NCBI RefSeq assembly: GCF_000472865.1
Contig: NZ_AXAP01000051.1
Span: forward strand, 1 to 59,379
From: Bradyrhizobium elkanii WSM2783
Lineage (GTDB): Bacteria; Pseudomonadota; Alphaproteobacteria; Rhizobiales; Xanthobacteraceae
DNA length: 59,379 bases
Reading direction: 5' to 3'
Numbering within the stretch: the stretch's first letter is position 1; every line of letters starts with the position of its first letter. Under the pieces are notes generated by a model, which was given only the letters and a program-made list of their open reading frames with translations, was not told the origin of the DNA and did not search any database. Shown here one piece after another: positions 44,554 to 53,638 of the stretch. The position numbers and the translations under genes were made by a program.

Positions 44554-46431
44554 TCATCGCACTTTAGCTTGGCCGCGCGAATCGTTGCGCCATAGCCAGA
44601 CCCAGAGCGGGCGGGTGCGTCCGCGGATGAGCGTCTCGCGTGGGCCGGTGAGCGTGCCGCTCTCGAACAAGGCGGAGGCGGGGCCGGCCCGTTGCAAGAG
44701 GTCGTCGCTGAGCGCGAGTGGCGTGCCTTCCTTGGCCGCAACCTCCATCAGACGGCTCGCCACGTTCACGGTATCGCCGGTCGCGGTGATGTGCTGATAG
44801 CTGCCGCCGAGCCGCGAGGCGACGATCGGCCCGTAATGCGCGCCCACTTTGAAGCCGATCCGCGGCGCCATCGTTCCCGGCAACGAATTGATCCATTGCG
44901 CGACGCGGTCGCAGAGCGTGACTGCGCAGTGCGCGGCCTTGCGCGCATCGTCTTCGGTCGCTTCCGGCAGGCCGAACAGGATCATGGCGCCGTCGCCGAG
45001 GAAGCTCGTGATGATCCCGCTGTGCGACTCGACCTCCTCGTCGACGAGGGTGTGAAAATCTTTCAGCAGCGCAAGCCCCGCGTCGATATCGAGCGTCTCG
45101 CTCAATGCCGTGAAGCCCGACAAGTCGATGAAGATCACCGCCGCATCCTGGTGCCGCGGCTCCAGCAGGAACGCCGGATTGGCGGTCAGCCATCTGTTGA
45201 GCGCCGGCGCCTGGAATTGCTGCAGCAGGTCGCTCTTGACCGCGAAATAGTGCGCCTGCCGCCGATTGAGCCAAAGCTGGATCGACCCGAACAGGATTGC
45301 CGGCGGCGCGGCGGCGGCAATCGGCAATGCGGCGCTGAGCCAGATGCCGCGCGAAAATGCGATGTAGTTCATCACAGCCCAGATCGTCACCAGCGCTGCG
45401 ATCGAGAGCAGGCCGGCCGCGCTGCGCCGCCACGCCAATAGGCTGACCACTGCAAGCGCCAACGCCACTGAAAGGATCGCATCAGTCAGGCGTGTCGACC
45501 GATCGCGCAGGATGCCGCCGCCGGTCATGAGATGATCGATCGCTGTTGCGACGATCTCGACACCCGGCATCACCGGATCGAACGGCGTCGGAAATACGTC
45601 GCCGCCGCCGGTCACCGTCGCACCGATGACGACGATGCGGTCGCGGATGGCCGCTTGCGCGACGTCGCCATCCAGCACCGAAGCGGCACTTGCCGTCGGC
45701 ACCGTGCCGCGCGGGCCGTAATAGACGAGCGGCAGCACGTGATCGATGTCGGTCGGGATGGTCTGACCCGCGAGGCGAACGCTGTCCGCCTCGATCACCG
45801 GATCCTGGCCTGCGGCCAGCGCTGCGACGCGCAACGGAAACGACAATTCGACCTTGTCGCTGGTGCGGACCAGCAAGGGAATGCCGCGCGGCGTACCCGA
45901 CTTGTCGGTGGTCAGGTTGACGACGCCGACCGCTGCATGTTCCGCGAACGCTGGCAATGGCCGCAGGAATCTCTCCGCCCGCGGCAGCCGCGCGAGCGCG
46001 CTCTTGTCATCCGCCTCCAGCATCTGGATCGCATCGGGAAACACGGCGGCAGCGGCAATGGCGGAAGGGCGCTTTGCGAGCGCTTGCGCCAGCGCCGCAT
46101 CGCCGCCGTCCTTGCCCTGGTCAAGGAGCAAGAGATCGACTGCGATCGCGCGCGGTGCGTAGCTCCCAACCTTCTCGATGATCGCGGCGAGGTCGGCGCG
46201 CGGCAGCGGATAGCCGCCTCGCTTGGCGACCGTCTCATCGTCGATGGCAACGATCGTGACGAGATCGGGCGCCGCGCGCTCACCGCGTGCCGATAGGCGC
46301 AGGTCGGTCAGCGCGCCTTCGGCGCGATCGAGGAATTGAACGTCACCGTTCCAGTAGCCTATTCCCAGCGCGGCCGCCCAGACGAGTGAGAGCAGAAGCG
46401 CGATCGATGTTTGAGGGATCCGGCCGCTCAC
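44554..46431 (-). CDS. CHASE2-domain adenylate/guanylate cyclase
   Basis: The protein has 625 residues. An N-terminal membrane span (SIALLLSLVWAAALGIGYW) is followed by the CHASE2 sensory domain (about 30-300, with IVAIDDETVAKRGGYPLPRA and RAIAVDLLLLDQGKDGG). Three further spans follow, and then a class III cyclase (about 430-610) with VIFIDLSGFTALSE (metal-binding Asp), SFLGDGAMILFGLPEATEDD and ITATGDTVNVASRLME. It makes cyclic AMP or GMP in response to a periplasmic signal. GTG 46431 (or TTG 46434) starts within a few bases of the upstream FecR gene stop, so they are one operon. Confidence 0.9.
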   Translation of the reverse strand: MSGRIPQTSIALLLSLVWAAALGIGYWNGDVQFLDRAEGALTDLRLSARGERAAPDLVTIVAIDDETVAKRGGYPLPRADLAAIIEKVGSYAPRAIAVDLLLLDQGKDGGDAALAQALAKRPSAIAAAAVFPDAIQMLEADDKSALARLPRAERFLRPLPAFAEHAAVGVVNLTTDKSGTPRGIPLLVRTSDKVELSFPLRVAALAAGQDPVIEADSVRLAGQTIPTDIDHVLPLVYYGPRGTVPTASAASVLDGDVAQAAIRDRIVVIGATVTGGGDVFPTPFDPVMPGVEIVATAIDHLMTGGGILRDRSTRLTDAILSVALALAVVSLLAWRRSAAGLLSIAALVTIWAVMNYIAFSRGIWLSAALPIAAAAPPAILFGSIQLWLNRRQAHYFAVKSDLLQQFQAPALNRWLTANPAFLLEPRHQDAAVIFIDLSGFTALSETLDIDAGLALLKDFHTLVDEEVESHSGIITSFLGDGAMILFGLPEATEDDARKAAHCAVTLCDRVAQWINSLPGTMAPRIGFKVGAHYGPIVASRLGGSYQHITATGDTVNVASRLMEVAAKEGTPLALSDDLLQRAGPASALFESGTLTGPRETLIRGRTRPLWVWLWRNDSRGQAKVR

Positions 46432-46437
46432 CAAGGA

Positions 46438-46971
46438 TCATTGCCCGAGGCGCGCGAGCAGCGCATCGACGCGCGGCTGCCCCCAGCGCTTGACCGTCAG
46501 CGGCTCGTTTCCCGGATCGACGTCGACGCCTTCGCCCGGACCAAGCACCACCTGGTTTCCGCCCCGTGGCCGGCGCACCGCGACCCGGCCCTGCAGCACG
46601 AGCACTGATGTCCTCGCCTCCTGCACATCGACCGCCCATTTGGTCCCGCGCACGGCGGCAATCGCTTGTGGCGTGTTGACGCGAAAGCGATTCTTGCTGC
46701 GCATTCTGGCGTCGTCGAGCAGCAGTGCCTTGCTCTGCAGATCGACTGCCGTGGCGCTGCCATCGTGGCCTTGCAGCGTAAACCTCGCGCCGTCCTCCGC
46801 GACGATGATCAGGCCGTCGTGGCAGACCAGGATCTGCGTTCCTCGCGCGCCCGCCTGCGACGGACAAGTCGCGGCCATCGTCTGCGCTGCCGCAGGCTGG
46901 ATCGCAAGTGTTGCGCAGATGATCGCCAAGCTCGCCAGCCGCGCGAGTGCTCCCGCAATGTCTCGGTGCAA
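46438..46971 (-). CDS. FecR-domain exported protein, cyclase partner
   Basis: The protein has 177 residues. It starts with a TTG at 46971 (HRDIAGALARLASLAIICAT, cleavage near AAAQT) with an excellent GAGGGGAG ribosome site 6 bases upstream. The longer frame to 47028 lacks a site. The FecR core has LDDARMRSKNRFRVNTPQAI, then AAVRGTKWAVDVQE, LVLQGRVAVR and LGPGEGVDV. The gene ends 4-7 bases before the CHASE2-cyclase start. FecR and CHASE2 cyclases are a recurring pair in proteobacteria, which suggests the FecR protein interacts with the CHASE2 sensor in the periplasm. That interaction is inferred. Confidence 0.85.
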   Translation of the reverse strand: MHRDIAGALARLASLAIICATLAIQPAAAQTMAATCPSQAGARGTQILVCHDGLIIVAEDGARFTLQGHDGSATAVDLQSKALLLDDARMRSKNRFRVNTPQAIAAVRGTKWAVDVQEARTSVLVLQGRVAVRRPRGGNQVVLGPGEGVDVDPGNEPLTVKRWGQPRVDALLARLGQ

Positions 46972-47202
46972 AACGCTCCCCTCGTTAAAATGGTCAGTCG
47001 CTGCAATATAGCTCTTTGAAGCGCACACTATGTCTAGAAAATGTCTGCCCGGGTGCAGTGCAATGGCGCGAGCCGACGCGACAACTCGTCATGCACAAAG
47101 TCATGCACAAAGTCGCGTCACAGGGGCGTGATGTCAGGCGCGCCGCGAGGCAGGCGCGCGGGCGTGATAAAGAACCTGCCGATTTATCCCGTCTGCCCTC
47201 GG

Positions 47203-48177
47203 TCAGTCCGGCGTGAACAGCGCCTTGCCGCGATTCCTCTGCGCCGCCGACACGGCTTCGGGGATTTGCGAAAAACGGTAGGTACCTTCGACCGGCGCGC
47301 TGATCGCGCCCGAGGCCACCAGCGGCGCCAGGTGTTCGTACATCGCGCTGACGTGCGCGGCGGTGGCGCTGTTGAACCAGTTGGCGAGCCAGAAGCCGCG
47401 CATCGCGATGTCGCGGAAGATGAAGGGCTGTGCCGGACCGACGAAGGGCTTGCCGCTGATTGCGCTGTAGAACACCAGCACGCCCTTCGGCGCCAGGCAC
47501 GTAATCAGATTCATCGTCGCGGTATCGGCGACGCCATCGATGGCGAGTGCGATCGGCGCACCGGCGGTCTCGGCGGCGACGCGCTTGTTGAGGTCGGGTC
47601 CGTCGACCAGCACGACGTCGCCGCCGCTCGCCTTGAGATCAGCCACGACTTCCTCGCGTCTAACGATATTGACCGTCTTCAATCCAAGCGATTTCGCGAT
47701 CCCGATCACCGCGCGGCCGACGCCGGAATTGGCTGCGTTCTGGATCACCCACGCGCCGGGAGCCAATGTGGCGAACTCGGTGAGCAGCAGGTAAGCCGTT
47801 GCGGGATTGATGCCGAGCATCGCCAGTTGCAGCGGATCGCCGTCGGGAAGCGCCCGCAGCCTGCTGGCGTCGGCCTTGATGCGCTCTGCCCAGGCCGGCG
47901 AGGGATAGGGGATGAGAGTGCGGTCGCCCTGCTTCAGGTGCTTGACGCCACGACCGACCGCCACGACGCGGCCGACACCCTCCGTTCCGACGATGCTCGG
48001 CAGCTTCGGGCGGTAGCCGTAGCGGCCCGAGATCATCAGGAGGTCGCTCATGTTGATGGGCGACGCCTCCAGCGCGATCACGACTTCGCCGTCGCCGGGA
48101 GCGCCGACATCGGGGACGTCGACGAGCCTCATAACCTCGGCGGGATTGCCGAATGCTTCGATCTGGATCGCCTTCAT
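47203..48177 (-). CDS. Zinc-free MDR quinone oxidoreductase-like protein
   Basis: The protein has 324 residues in the medium-chain dehydrogenase family. The substrate domain has VIALEASPINMSDLLMISGR and PSIVGTEGVGRVVAVG, and the NADPH site is ANSGVGRAVIGIAKSLGLKT. The zinc ligands of alcohol dehydrogenases are absent, as in the enoyl-reductase/quinone-oxidoreductase branch. Its native substrate is unknown. ATG 48177 fits the family. A perfect TetR-type operator lies 18 bp upstream, after the TetR gene, so TetR control is likely. Confidence 0.88.
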   Translation of the reverse strand: MKAIQIEAFGNPAEVMRLVDVPDVGAPGDGEVVIALEASPINMSDLLMISGRYGYRPKLPSIVGTEGVGRVVAVGRGVKHLKQGDRTLIPYPSPAWAERIKADASRLRALPDGDPLQLAMLGINPATAYLLLTEFATLAPGAWVIQNAANSGVGRAVIGIAKSLGLKTVNIVRREEVVADLKASGGDVVLVDGPDLNKRVAAETAGAPIALAIDGVADTATMNLITCLAPKGVLVFYSAISGKPFVGPAQPFIFRDIAMRGFWLANWFNSATAAHVSAMYEHLAPLVASGAISAPVEGTYRFSQIPEAVSAAQRNRGKALFTPD

Positions 48178-48194
48178 GGCAATGGTCTCCGCTG

Positions 48195-48216
48195 TTATGT
48201 ACTTATGAGTACATAA
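48195..48216. promoter_or_regulatory. Palindromic operator TTATGTACT-N4-AGTACATAA
   Basis: Perfect 9-bp arms TTATGTACT (48195-48203) and AGTACATAA (48208-48216) lie between the TetR stop (48230) and the oxidoreductase start (48177). The length and symmetry are typical of a TetR-family operator. Its position implies that the downstream oxidoreductase is a regulated gene, with its own promoter in this gap. Confidence 0.75.
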
Positions 48217-48229
48217 TGAGCGGCCAAAG

Positions 48230-48805
48230 TCAAACAAGGAGGCGCATGATCTGATCGAGTGTGGCGCGAACGCTGGCCGCGCTCGGCTTGTCCTTGGCCA
48301 GAACCATCAACCCGATATAGACCGCCATGATCGTGTGCGCGGCGGCATCGGGATCGAAACCGGCGCCAAACTGCGCGCGATCGGCGCGAAGCCTATCTCG
48401 CAGCAAATGCTCGAGTTTCCGGTTGAAAGCTTCGATCCTGGTGCGCACGTCCTTCTGTTCGGCAATGCCGTCGGCCGACGCGTTGATCGACAGGCAGCCG
48501 CGGCTTCCCTTGGCGCCCGAACAGCGTGGAATAAAGGCTGCGAGCCAGCGCTCGATCGCCTCGCGTGCAGATGATCCCTCGTTGATCACCTTTTCGGCAT
48601 GCGCAACGATACGCGTGTGGTAGCGATCGAGCACCGTCAGGAACAGCGCGTTCTTGTCGCCAAAGGCGGCATAGAGGCTCGGCTTGGCGAGGCCCGTCGC
48701 TGCAGTGATGTCGTCGAGCGACGTGCCCTGAAAACCCTTCTGCCAGAACACGTCGCGCGCAACGTCCAGCACTTCATCGGGATCGAAACTGCGCGGTCTT
48801 GCCAT
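48230..48805 (-). CDS. TetR family transcriptional regulator
   Basis: This repressor has 191 residues. The N-terminal helix-turn-helix (about residues 1-60) has DPDEVLDVARDVFWQKGFQG and TSLDDITAATGLAKPSLYAA, the family start. The C-terminal ligand domain resembles the TetR_C branch that includes the SLFAAFGDKN-type regulators, with SRGCLSINASADGIAEQKDV. It is upstream of the oxidoreductase gene on the same strand with the palindrome between them, so it probably represses that gene and may be autoregulated. The ligand is unknown. Confidence 0.93.
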   Translation of the reverse strand: MARPRSFDPDEVLDVARDVFWQKGFQGTSLDDITAATGLAKPSLYAAFGDKNALFLTVLDRYHTRIVAHAEKVINEGSSAREAIERWLAAFIPRCSGAKGSRGCLSINASADGIAEQKDVRTRIEAFNRKLEHLLRDRLRADRAQFGAGFDPDAAAHTIMAVYIGLMVLAKDKPSAASVRATLDQIMRLLV

Positions 48806-48842
48806 GCCGCCTATCTACGCGTTGGCACGAGCTTCGCCAAGC

Positions 48843-51539
48843 TCATCCCACGCCAGCGACCGGGGGTGGTGCCGTTTGTCGCCGGAACAGGATGCGCTGG
48901 TAGAACCAGCCGATCGCGACCAGCACCACGCCGAGGCACATGAAGGACAGCGCGCGGTAGACGCCCGTGAGCTGCGACATGTCGATTACGAACGCCTTGA
49001 CGATGGTCAGCGCGATGACGGCGGCAGAGGCCATCCGCGCACGCTGCGAGCCAACGACGATGCCGATCCCGAGCAGCACGACGCCGAACGCCAGCCAGGC
49101 AATCGAATAGGTGTATTGCTCGGCGCCCGTGGTCGGGCCGTGCGACAGCACGGGGCCGTGGTAGAGCCGGCGGATTTCGAAGCTGACATAGGTGAGCGCG
49201 AGGATCAGCGCGCCGGCCGCGAGCGTGTTGCCATAGGCGGCCGGGCGCCGTCCCGCCACCGCATAGGACAACAGCAGCGCCAGCACCGCCGGCAGGGCAT
49301 AGCCGAGCAGGAGCAGGTTGATGAAGCTGCCGCCGACATCGATCGGCCACAGGATGGGCGTCTCCAGCAGCATCAGGCCGAAGACGGCGGCAAGACCGGC
49401 GAACACGGTCAGCAGCACCGCGCCGATATTGTGCACGATGCTGGCCGTGCGGACGCGCAGACGCTCGAGCCCGATCGCCATCGCCAGCGCCGTGCAGACC
49501 TGTAGCGCGACCTCGGTGAGGCCGGCGCTGTTGCGGTAAACGTCGCCGCCGTTGACGGCGTGACGGATCTCCATAAAGGCGAGCAGGACCGTGAACAGGA
49601 TCGCGGCCGATTCCACGGCGCGGAGCGGCGCGTCGTCGCCATGGCGGCGCAGGAAGATGCTGGCTGCCCAGAACGAGGCCGCGGGAATGCCGTAGCCCCA
49701 CAACAGCCAGTTGAAGATCGGCGTGCTGCCGACGGCATCGCCGACGATACGCGGTTCATAGCCGATGCGCAGCACCACGATGCCGGCGAGGATCGCAGCA
49801 AGCGTGCGCAGGAAGGCGATCGGCCGCTGCAGAGAAATCCAGGCGGTGCCGAGCGACATCAGCGCCAACGCGATCGTGAGCCAGCCTTTTTCCAGCGCGA
49901 ATGTGAGCGCGAGCGCCAGTGCGGCGAGCGTGCCGGTCGCAAACAGCGCGATCGAGGCGGAGTGTCCGGGCCGGTCCTCGCGCCTGGTCAGGAATTCGGT
50001 GGCGGCGGCGAAGGCCGCGGCGAGCAGTACGGCGAGAATTGCGAACGGAATCGAACGGTCGAGCTGCGCGATCCGGGCGTAGAGCGCGATCAACAGCGCC
50101 AGCGGTGTGAAGGTGGCGGCCGCCGCCCACTGCACGGTGATTGCAGTCGTTGCGAAGCGGCGCTGCGCGAGGAAACCGCTCACGCCGAACATGCCGGCGA
50201 AGATCGCCGCCGTGGTCAGGTGCAGCGAGACCGAGCCGTCGGTGGCGTTCGGCCCGATGCCGGGCAGGGGGCCGCCGGGCAGCACCAGCATGTCCGGATT
50301 GCCGCGCACCGCCCATTCGGCGAACACGACGAACACAAACAGCGCGGCGGCGCCGATCGCGGCAGTGGCCGCCGGCGTCCGCCAGGCAACGAGGAGGCTG
50401 CCGGCGACCAGGAGGCCGAAGCTGATCATCGCGGGATCGGCGTGAAAGCTGTTCAGCACGATCAGCAGCGCGCCGAACAGATAGGCGATCAGCGAGCTCG
50501 ACGAGATCGGCTCGACCTGTTCGCCCTCCGCCTCCGGACCGAACATGAAGCCGCAGACGACCAAGAGCGCGGCGAGGATGAATCCCGCGACGACATGGAA
50601 GGCATGCGGCCCGATCATCGACGGCCCGCATTGCAGGCAGGGGAAGGTCCAGAGCAGCGCGAACAGCACCGTGGTAACGGCAAGCCAGCGCCACAGCCGG
50701 ATGCGAGCGAGGCCGAACGATGCCGCGGTGACGATCGCCAGATAGATGTAGAGCGCCCAGAAATCCGGCTTTTCGGATGACACGAGGATCGGCGTGGCAA
50801 AAGCGCCGACGACACCGAGCCCGGCCAGCGCCGGCCCGTGCAGCAGCGCCGCGGCGAGCGTGCCGAGCGCGACCAGTCCGAGTAGCACGAAGGCGGTGGC
50901 CGGCGCGAGGAAGTCGTAGAGCGCGTAGGCTGCGTAGACGGTCGCGAATGCCACAGCCGTTCCGGCGGCGGTGAGGATCGCCGGGATATTGGCTGATAGC
51001 AGCGGCGCGATGGTGGAAATGCTTTCCTTGCGCCGCGTCCATTCGCCGGCGCCGAGCAGCGCCAGCGCGAACAGGCCGCCGAGCATGGTGCGCACGCCGG
51101 GCCCGAGCAGGCCGGCTTCGATCGAATAGCGCACCATGAAGAAACCGCCGAGCGCCAGCGTCAGGCCGCCGAGCCACACCACCCATCGGGTGCCGATGGT
51201 CTCTTCGAAGCCGGGTTGTGTCGGTGGCGGAGGCGGTGGCGCAGGCGGCGCGCCGGTTGGCGCGTCCGGTTCTGCAGCCTGCTCGGCCTTGGCAGGTGCG
51301 GCCTGGATGGCCTCTGGCGGTAATGGAGGAGGCGTGACCGCAGCCGGCGGCGAGGTCGCACGCGTCGGCTCAGGCTCGTGCTCGGGGACGAGTGGCGGCG
51401 GCGATGCCGGCCGTATTGCCGCGGCATTCGCACCTTCGAGGGCCTCCAGCCGCATGCGCAATGCGGCCACTTCGTTCATTGATTTCAGCGCAAAAGCAAA
51501 TGCGACGATCGCAATGACAAAAACAATGAACTCGAGCAT
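48843..51539 (-). CDS. DUF2339 giant membrane protein
   Basis: The protein has 898 residues. A first span (LEFIVFVIAIVAFAFALKSM) is followed by a coiled segment (NEVAALRMRLEALEGANAAA) and a Pro/Ala-rich linker (about residues 40-115). From ETIGTRWVVWLGGLTLALGG onwards there are more than twenty membrane spans. This is the DUF2339 pattern. The function is unknown; such proteins are found across proteobacteria as large polytopic proteins. ATG 51539 has GGAGG upstream and is preferred over the frame start at 51575. The gene stands alone. Confidence 0.88.
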   Translation of the reverse strand: MLEFIVFVIAIVAFAFALKSMNEVAALRMRLEALEGANAAAIRPASPPPLVPEHEPEPTRATSPPAAVTPPPLPPEAIQAAPAKAEQAAEPDAPTGAPPAPPPPPPTQPGFEETIGTRWVVWLGGLTLALGGFFMVRYSIEAGLLGPGVRTMLGGLFALALLGAGEWTRRKESISTIAPLLSANIPAILTAAGTAVAFATVYAAYALYDFLAPATAFVLLGLVALGTLAAALLHGPALAGLGVVGAFATPILVSSEKPDFWALYIYLAIVTAASFGLARIRLWRWLAVTTVLFALLWTFPCLQCGPSMIGPHAFHVVAGFILAALLVVCGFMFGPEAEGEQVEPISSSSLIAYLFGALLIVLNSFHADPAMISFGLLVAGSLLVAWRTPAATAAIGAAALFVFVVFAEWAVRGNPDMLVLPGGPLPGIGPNATDGSVSLHLTTAAIFAGMFGVSGFLAQRRFATTAITVQWAAAATFTPLALLIALYARIAQLDRSIPFAILAVLLAAAFAAATEFLTRREDRPGHSASIALFATGTLAALALALTFALEKGWLTIALALMSLGTAWISLQRPIAFLRTLAAILAGIVVLRIGYEPRIVGDAVGSTPIFNWLLWGYGIPAASFWAASIFLRRHGDDAPLRAVESAAILFTVLLAFMEIRHAVNGGDVYRNSAGLTEVALQVCTALAMAIGLERLRVRTASIVHNIGAVLLTVFAGLAAVFGLMLLETPILWPIDVGGSFINLLLLGYALPAVLALLLSYAVAGRRPAAYGNTLAAGALILALTYVSFEIRRLYHGPVLSHGPTTGAEQYTYSIAWLAFGVVLLGIGIVVGSQRARMASAAVIALTIVKAFVIDMSQLTGVYRALSFMCLGVVLVAIGWFYQRILFRRQTAPPPVAGVG

Positions 51540-51657
51540 CAGGCCTCCGGGCCGGCGCGCAAGGGGCGTAACCAATCACGTCCGCGGTCGTCGCAATCCA
51601 TTGAGTGGAGGTTGGCCCGCAAAAAGTTCAATCATCAAAGCGGCATTTCCGCGCGAC

Positions 51658-52164
51658 TCACTCGAGGTCGACCCGGAACGGCTGGTTTTCGACGCTCATC
51701 GCGCCGGGTCCGATCTCGTCGAGTGCGCGGACCATCCGGCCCTCCCGCCCGAGCGCCTTGTCGGCGAGGCTCACCATCAGCCGGTTCGGCGACGCGATCG
51801 GGGAGGCGGCGCGGATCTTGCGCGCGATCTCGGCCTCGTCGCGATGCGGATTGAGCGCGCAGGCGGCAGCGAAGGCGCTCGCGGTCGAGCGGCTGATGCC
51901 GGCGTAGCAGTGCACGACCATCGGCGCGCTACGATCCCAGCCCCGCACGAAGTTCAGGACCTGTTCGATGTGCCGTTCCGACGGTGCGATGAAGCCGTCC
52001 ATCACTTCGGTGATGTCGTCGACCTGCACGCGCAGATGGTTGACCTCGAGCACGGAGGCCGGGCGCTGCACCTGGGCGACATTGGCCATCACGGTGAGGA
52101 CGTGGCTGGCGCTGGTCAGTCTTACGGTTTCGGGAAGCAGGGCAAGCGAGCAGACGTGAAGCAT
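51658..52164 (-). CDS. Tyrosine-type protein phosphatase-like protein
   Basis: The protein has about 168 residues and the P-loop VVHCYAGISRSTASAFAAAC, which is the HCxxGxxRS signature of protein tyrosine phosphatases. The general acid lies in the upstream VDDITEVMDGFIAPS region. It is a short dual-specificity-like enzyme, and its target is unknown. Two ATGs (52167 and 52164) follow AAGGA; the second has the better spacing. The gene stands between DUF2339 and the HD gene, past a repeat. Confidence 0.88.
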   Translation of the reverse strand: MLHVCSLALLPETVRLTSASHVLTVMANVAQVQRPASVLEVNHLRVQVDDITEVMDGFIAPSERHIEQVLNFVRGWDRSAPMVVHCYAGISRSTASAFAAACALNPHRDEAEIARKIRAASPIASPNRLMVSLADKALGREGRMVRALDEIGPGAMSVENQPFRVDLE

Positions 52165-52249
52165 CATGGTCCTTCGGCAACGTGACTGGCCTCAATTATA
52201 GCCGCTGCCGCAGGGTGGGCAAAGCCACCCTTCGCGATGCCAGTTATCG

Positions 52250-52390
52250 CGCCCTCGCCCCTTGTGGGAGAGGGCCGCTCCGGCATGGCCACGAACTCAC
52301 TTGGGTGAGGGTTCTCTCCACGCGCACGATCGCCCGTGGAGGCAACCCCTCATCCGGCGCTTCGCGCCACCTTCTCCCACAAGGGGAGAA
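52250..52390. repeat. Dispersed CTTGTGGGAGAGGG/CCCACAAGGGG repeat
   Basis: CCCTTGTGGGAGAGGG...CCTTCTCCCACAAGGGGAG forms a long hairpin pair between the phosphatase and HD genes. It is the same family as 44342 and 58935. Confidence 0.8.
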
Positions 52391-52400
52391 GGGAAGAAGA

Positions 52401-53015
52401 TCACGCCGCCACCGCTTGGAAGCGTTCGAGGAACCGTTTCTCGGCTTTTGCTGCGGTCCAGGGCGTGAGATAGTCGCGCTCGGTCGCCTCGGGCAGTGCG
52501 GGATCGCGGCCGAACAGGCGCTTGGCTTCGGCTTCCGAAAATCCCGCCAGACGCGTTGCTTCGAGATAGGCGGCGCCGCGGTCGGCGGCCTTGATCTGCT
52601 GGGTGATCTCGTCCGCCAGCGTTGCCGGCAGGCCGAAGCGGATGTGGATCGCGGAGAGCAGGCGCTTCTCTACCGTCTTGTAGTCGCCGCCGAGCACCGC
52701 CTTGAATGGCGAGATCATGTCGCCGATGACATATTCCGGCGCATCGTGCAGCAGCGCCGCGCGCCGCACACCGACATCGACGCGCGGCATCTGCTGGCGC
52801 ATCACCGCCTCGACCAGAAGCGTATGCTGCGCGACCGAGAAGATATGCGCGCCGCTGGTCTGCCCGTTCCAGCGTGCGACGCGGGCGAGCCCGTGGGCGA
52901 TGTCGGCGATCTCGATGTCGAGCGGCGACGGGTCGAGCAGATCGAGCCGTCGCCCGGACAGCATGCGCTGCCAGGCCCGCGCGTCCTGCTTCGGCGCCGG
53001 TGATCTTCCGGTCAT
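52401..53015 (-). CDS. HD-domain phosphohydrolase (YfbR-like)
   Basis: The protein has 204 residues. The HD motif is in VGVRRAALLHDAPEYVIGDM (HD within LLHD), with the upstream His in SVAQHTLLVEAVMRQQ. The layout resembles 5'-nucleotidase YfbR-type HD proteins that cleave nucleoside monophosphates. Its ATG overlaps the Tag stop by 4 bp (53012-53015), so it is translated from the same message as tag and ygfZ. A role in nucleotide-pool cleaning is a reasonable inference in that context. Confidence 0.88.
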   Translation of the reverse strand: MTGRSPAPKQDARAWQRMLSGRRLDLLDPSPLDIEIADIAHGLARVARWNGQTSGAHIFSVAQHTLLVEAVMRQQMPRVDVGVRRAALLHDAPEYVIGDMISPFKAVLGGDYKTVEKRLLSAIHIRFGLPATLADEITQQIKAADRGAAYLEATRLAGFSEAEAKRLFGRDPALPEATERDYLTPWTAAKAEKRFLERFQAVAA

Positions 53016-53638
53016 TTCACTTTGAAGCGCGGGCTGCGATGCTTGCCGCCGCAGGCCTCGTGGCAGAAGCAGGTCACGAGATGATCATTGACGATGCCGG
53101 TCGCCTGCATGAAGGCGTAGACGATGGTCGGGCCGACGAACTTGAAGCCGCGCGAGGCCAGCTCTTTCGAGACCTTGATCGACAGCGGCGTCGAGGCCGG
53201 CACGCTCGCCGTGGTCTTGAACTCGTTGACCTTGGGACGGCCGTCGACGAAATCCCACAGGAATTTCGAGAAGCCCGGGCCATCTTCCATGATCTTCAGA
53301 TAGGACTTCGCGCTCGCGATCGTGCCCTCGATCTTGGCCCGGTTGCGCACGATGCCGGCATCGTTCATCAGCGCATGGACCTTCTTGGCGTTGTAGCGCG
53401 CGATCTTCTCGGGCTGGAAATCGTCGAAGGCTTTACGGAAATTGTCGCGCTTGCGCAGGATCGTGATCCAGGAGAGGCCGGCCTGGAAGCCGTCGAGAAT
53501 CAGCTTTTCGTAAAGCGCGCGGTCGTCATATTCCGGCACGCCCCATTCCTCGTCGTGGTAGGCGACGTAAAACGGGTCTTCGCCCGGCCACGGACAGCGA
53601 ATCTTGCCGTCGGGATGCAGTTGCGCAGTGCGGCTCAT
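53012..53638 (-). CDS. tag: DNA-3-methyladenine glycosylase I
   Basis: The enzyme has 208 residues and removes 3-methyladenine from DNA. Hallmarks are RCPWPGEDPFYVAYHDEEWG, LILDGFQAGLSWITILRKRD and the C-terminal zinc site with CFCHEAC and the terminal His-rich region. Its start overlaps the ygfZ stop by 4 bp and its stop overlaps the HD start by 4 bp. This three-gene stack suggests shared regulation. Confidence 0.96.
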   Translation of the reverse strand: MSRTAQLHPDGKIRCPWPGEDPFYVAYHDEEWGVPEYDDRALYEKLILDGFQAGLSWITILRKRDNFRKAFDDFQPEKIARYNAKKVHALMNDAGIVRNRAKIEGTIASAKSYLKIMEDGPGFSKFLWDFVDGRPKVNEFKTTASVPASTPLSIKVSKELASRGFKFVGPTIVYAFMQATGIVNDHLVTCFCHEACGGKHRSPRFKVK

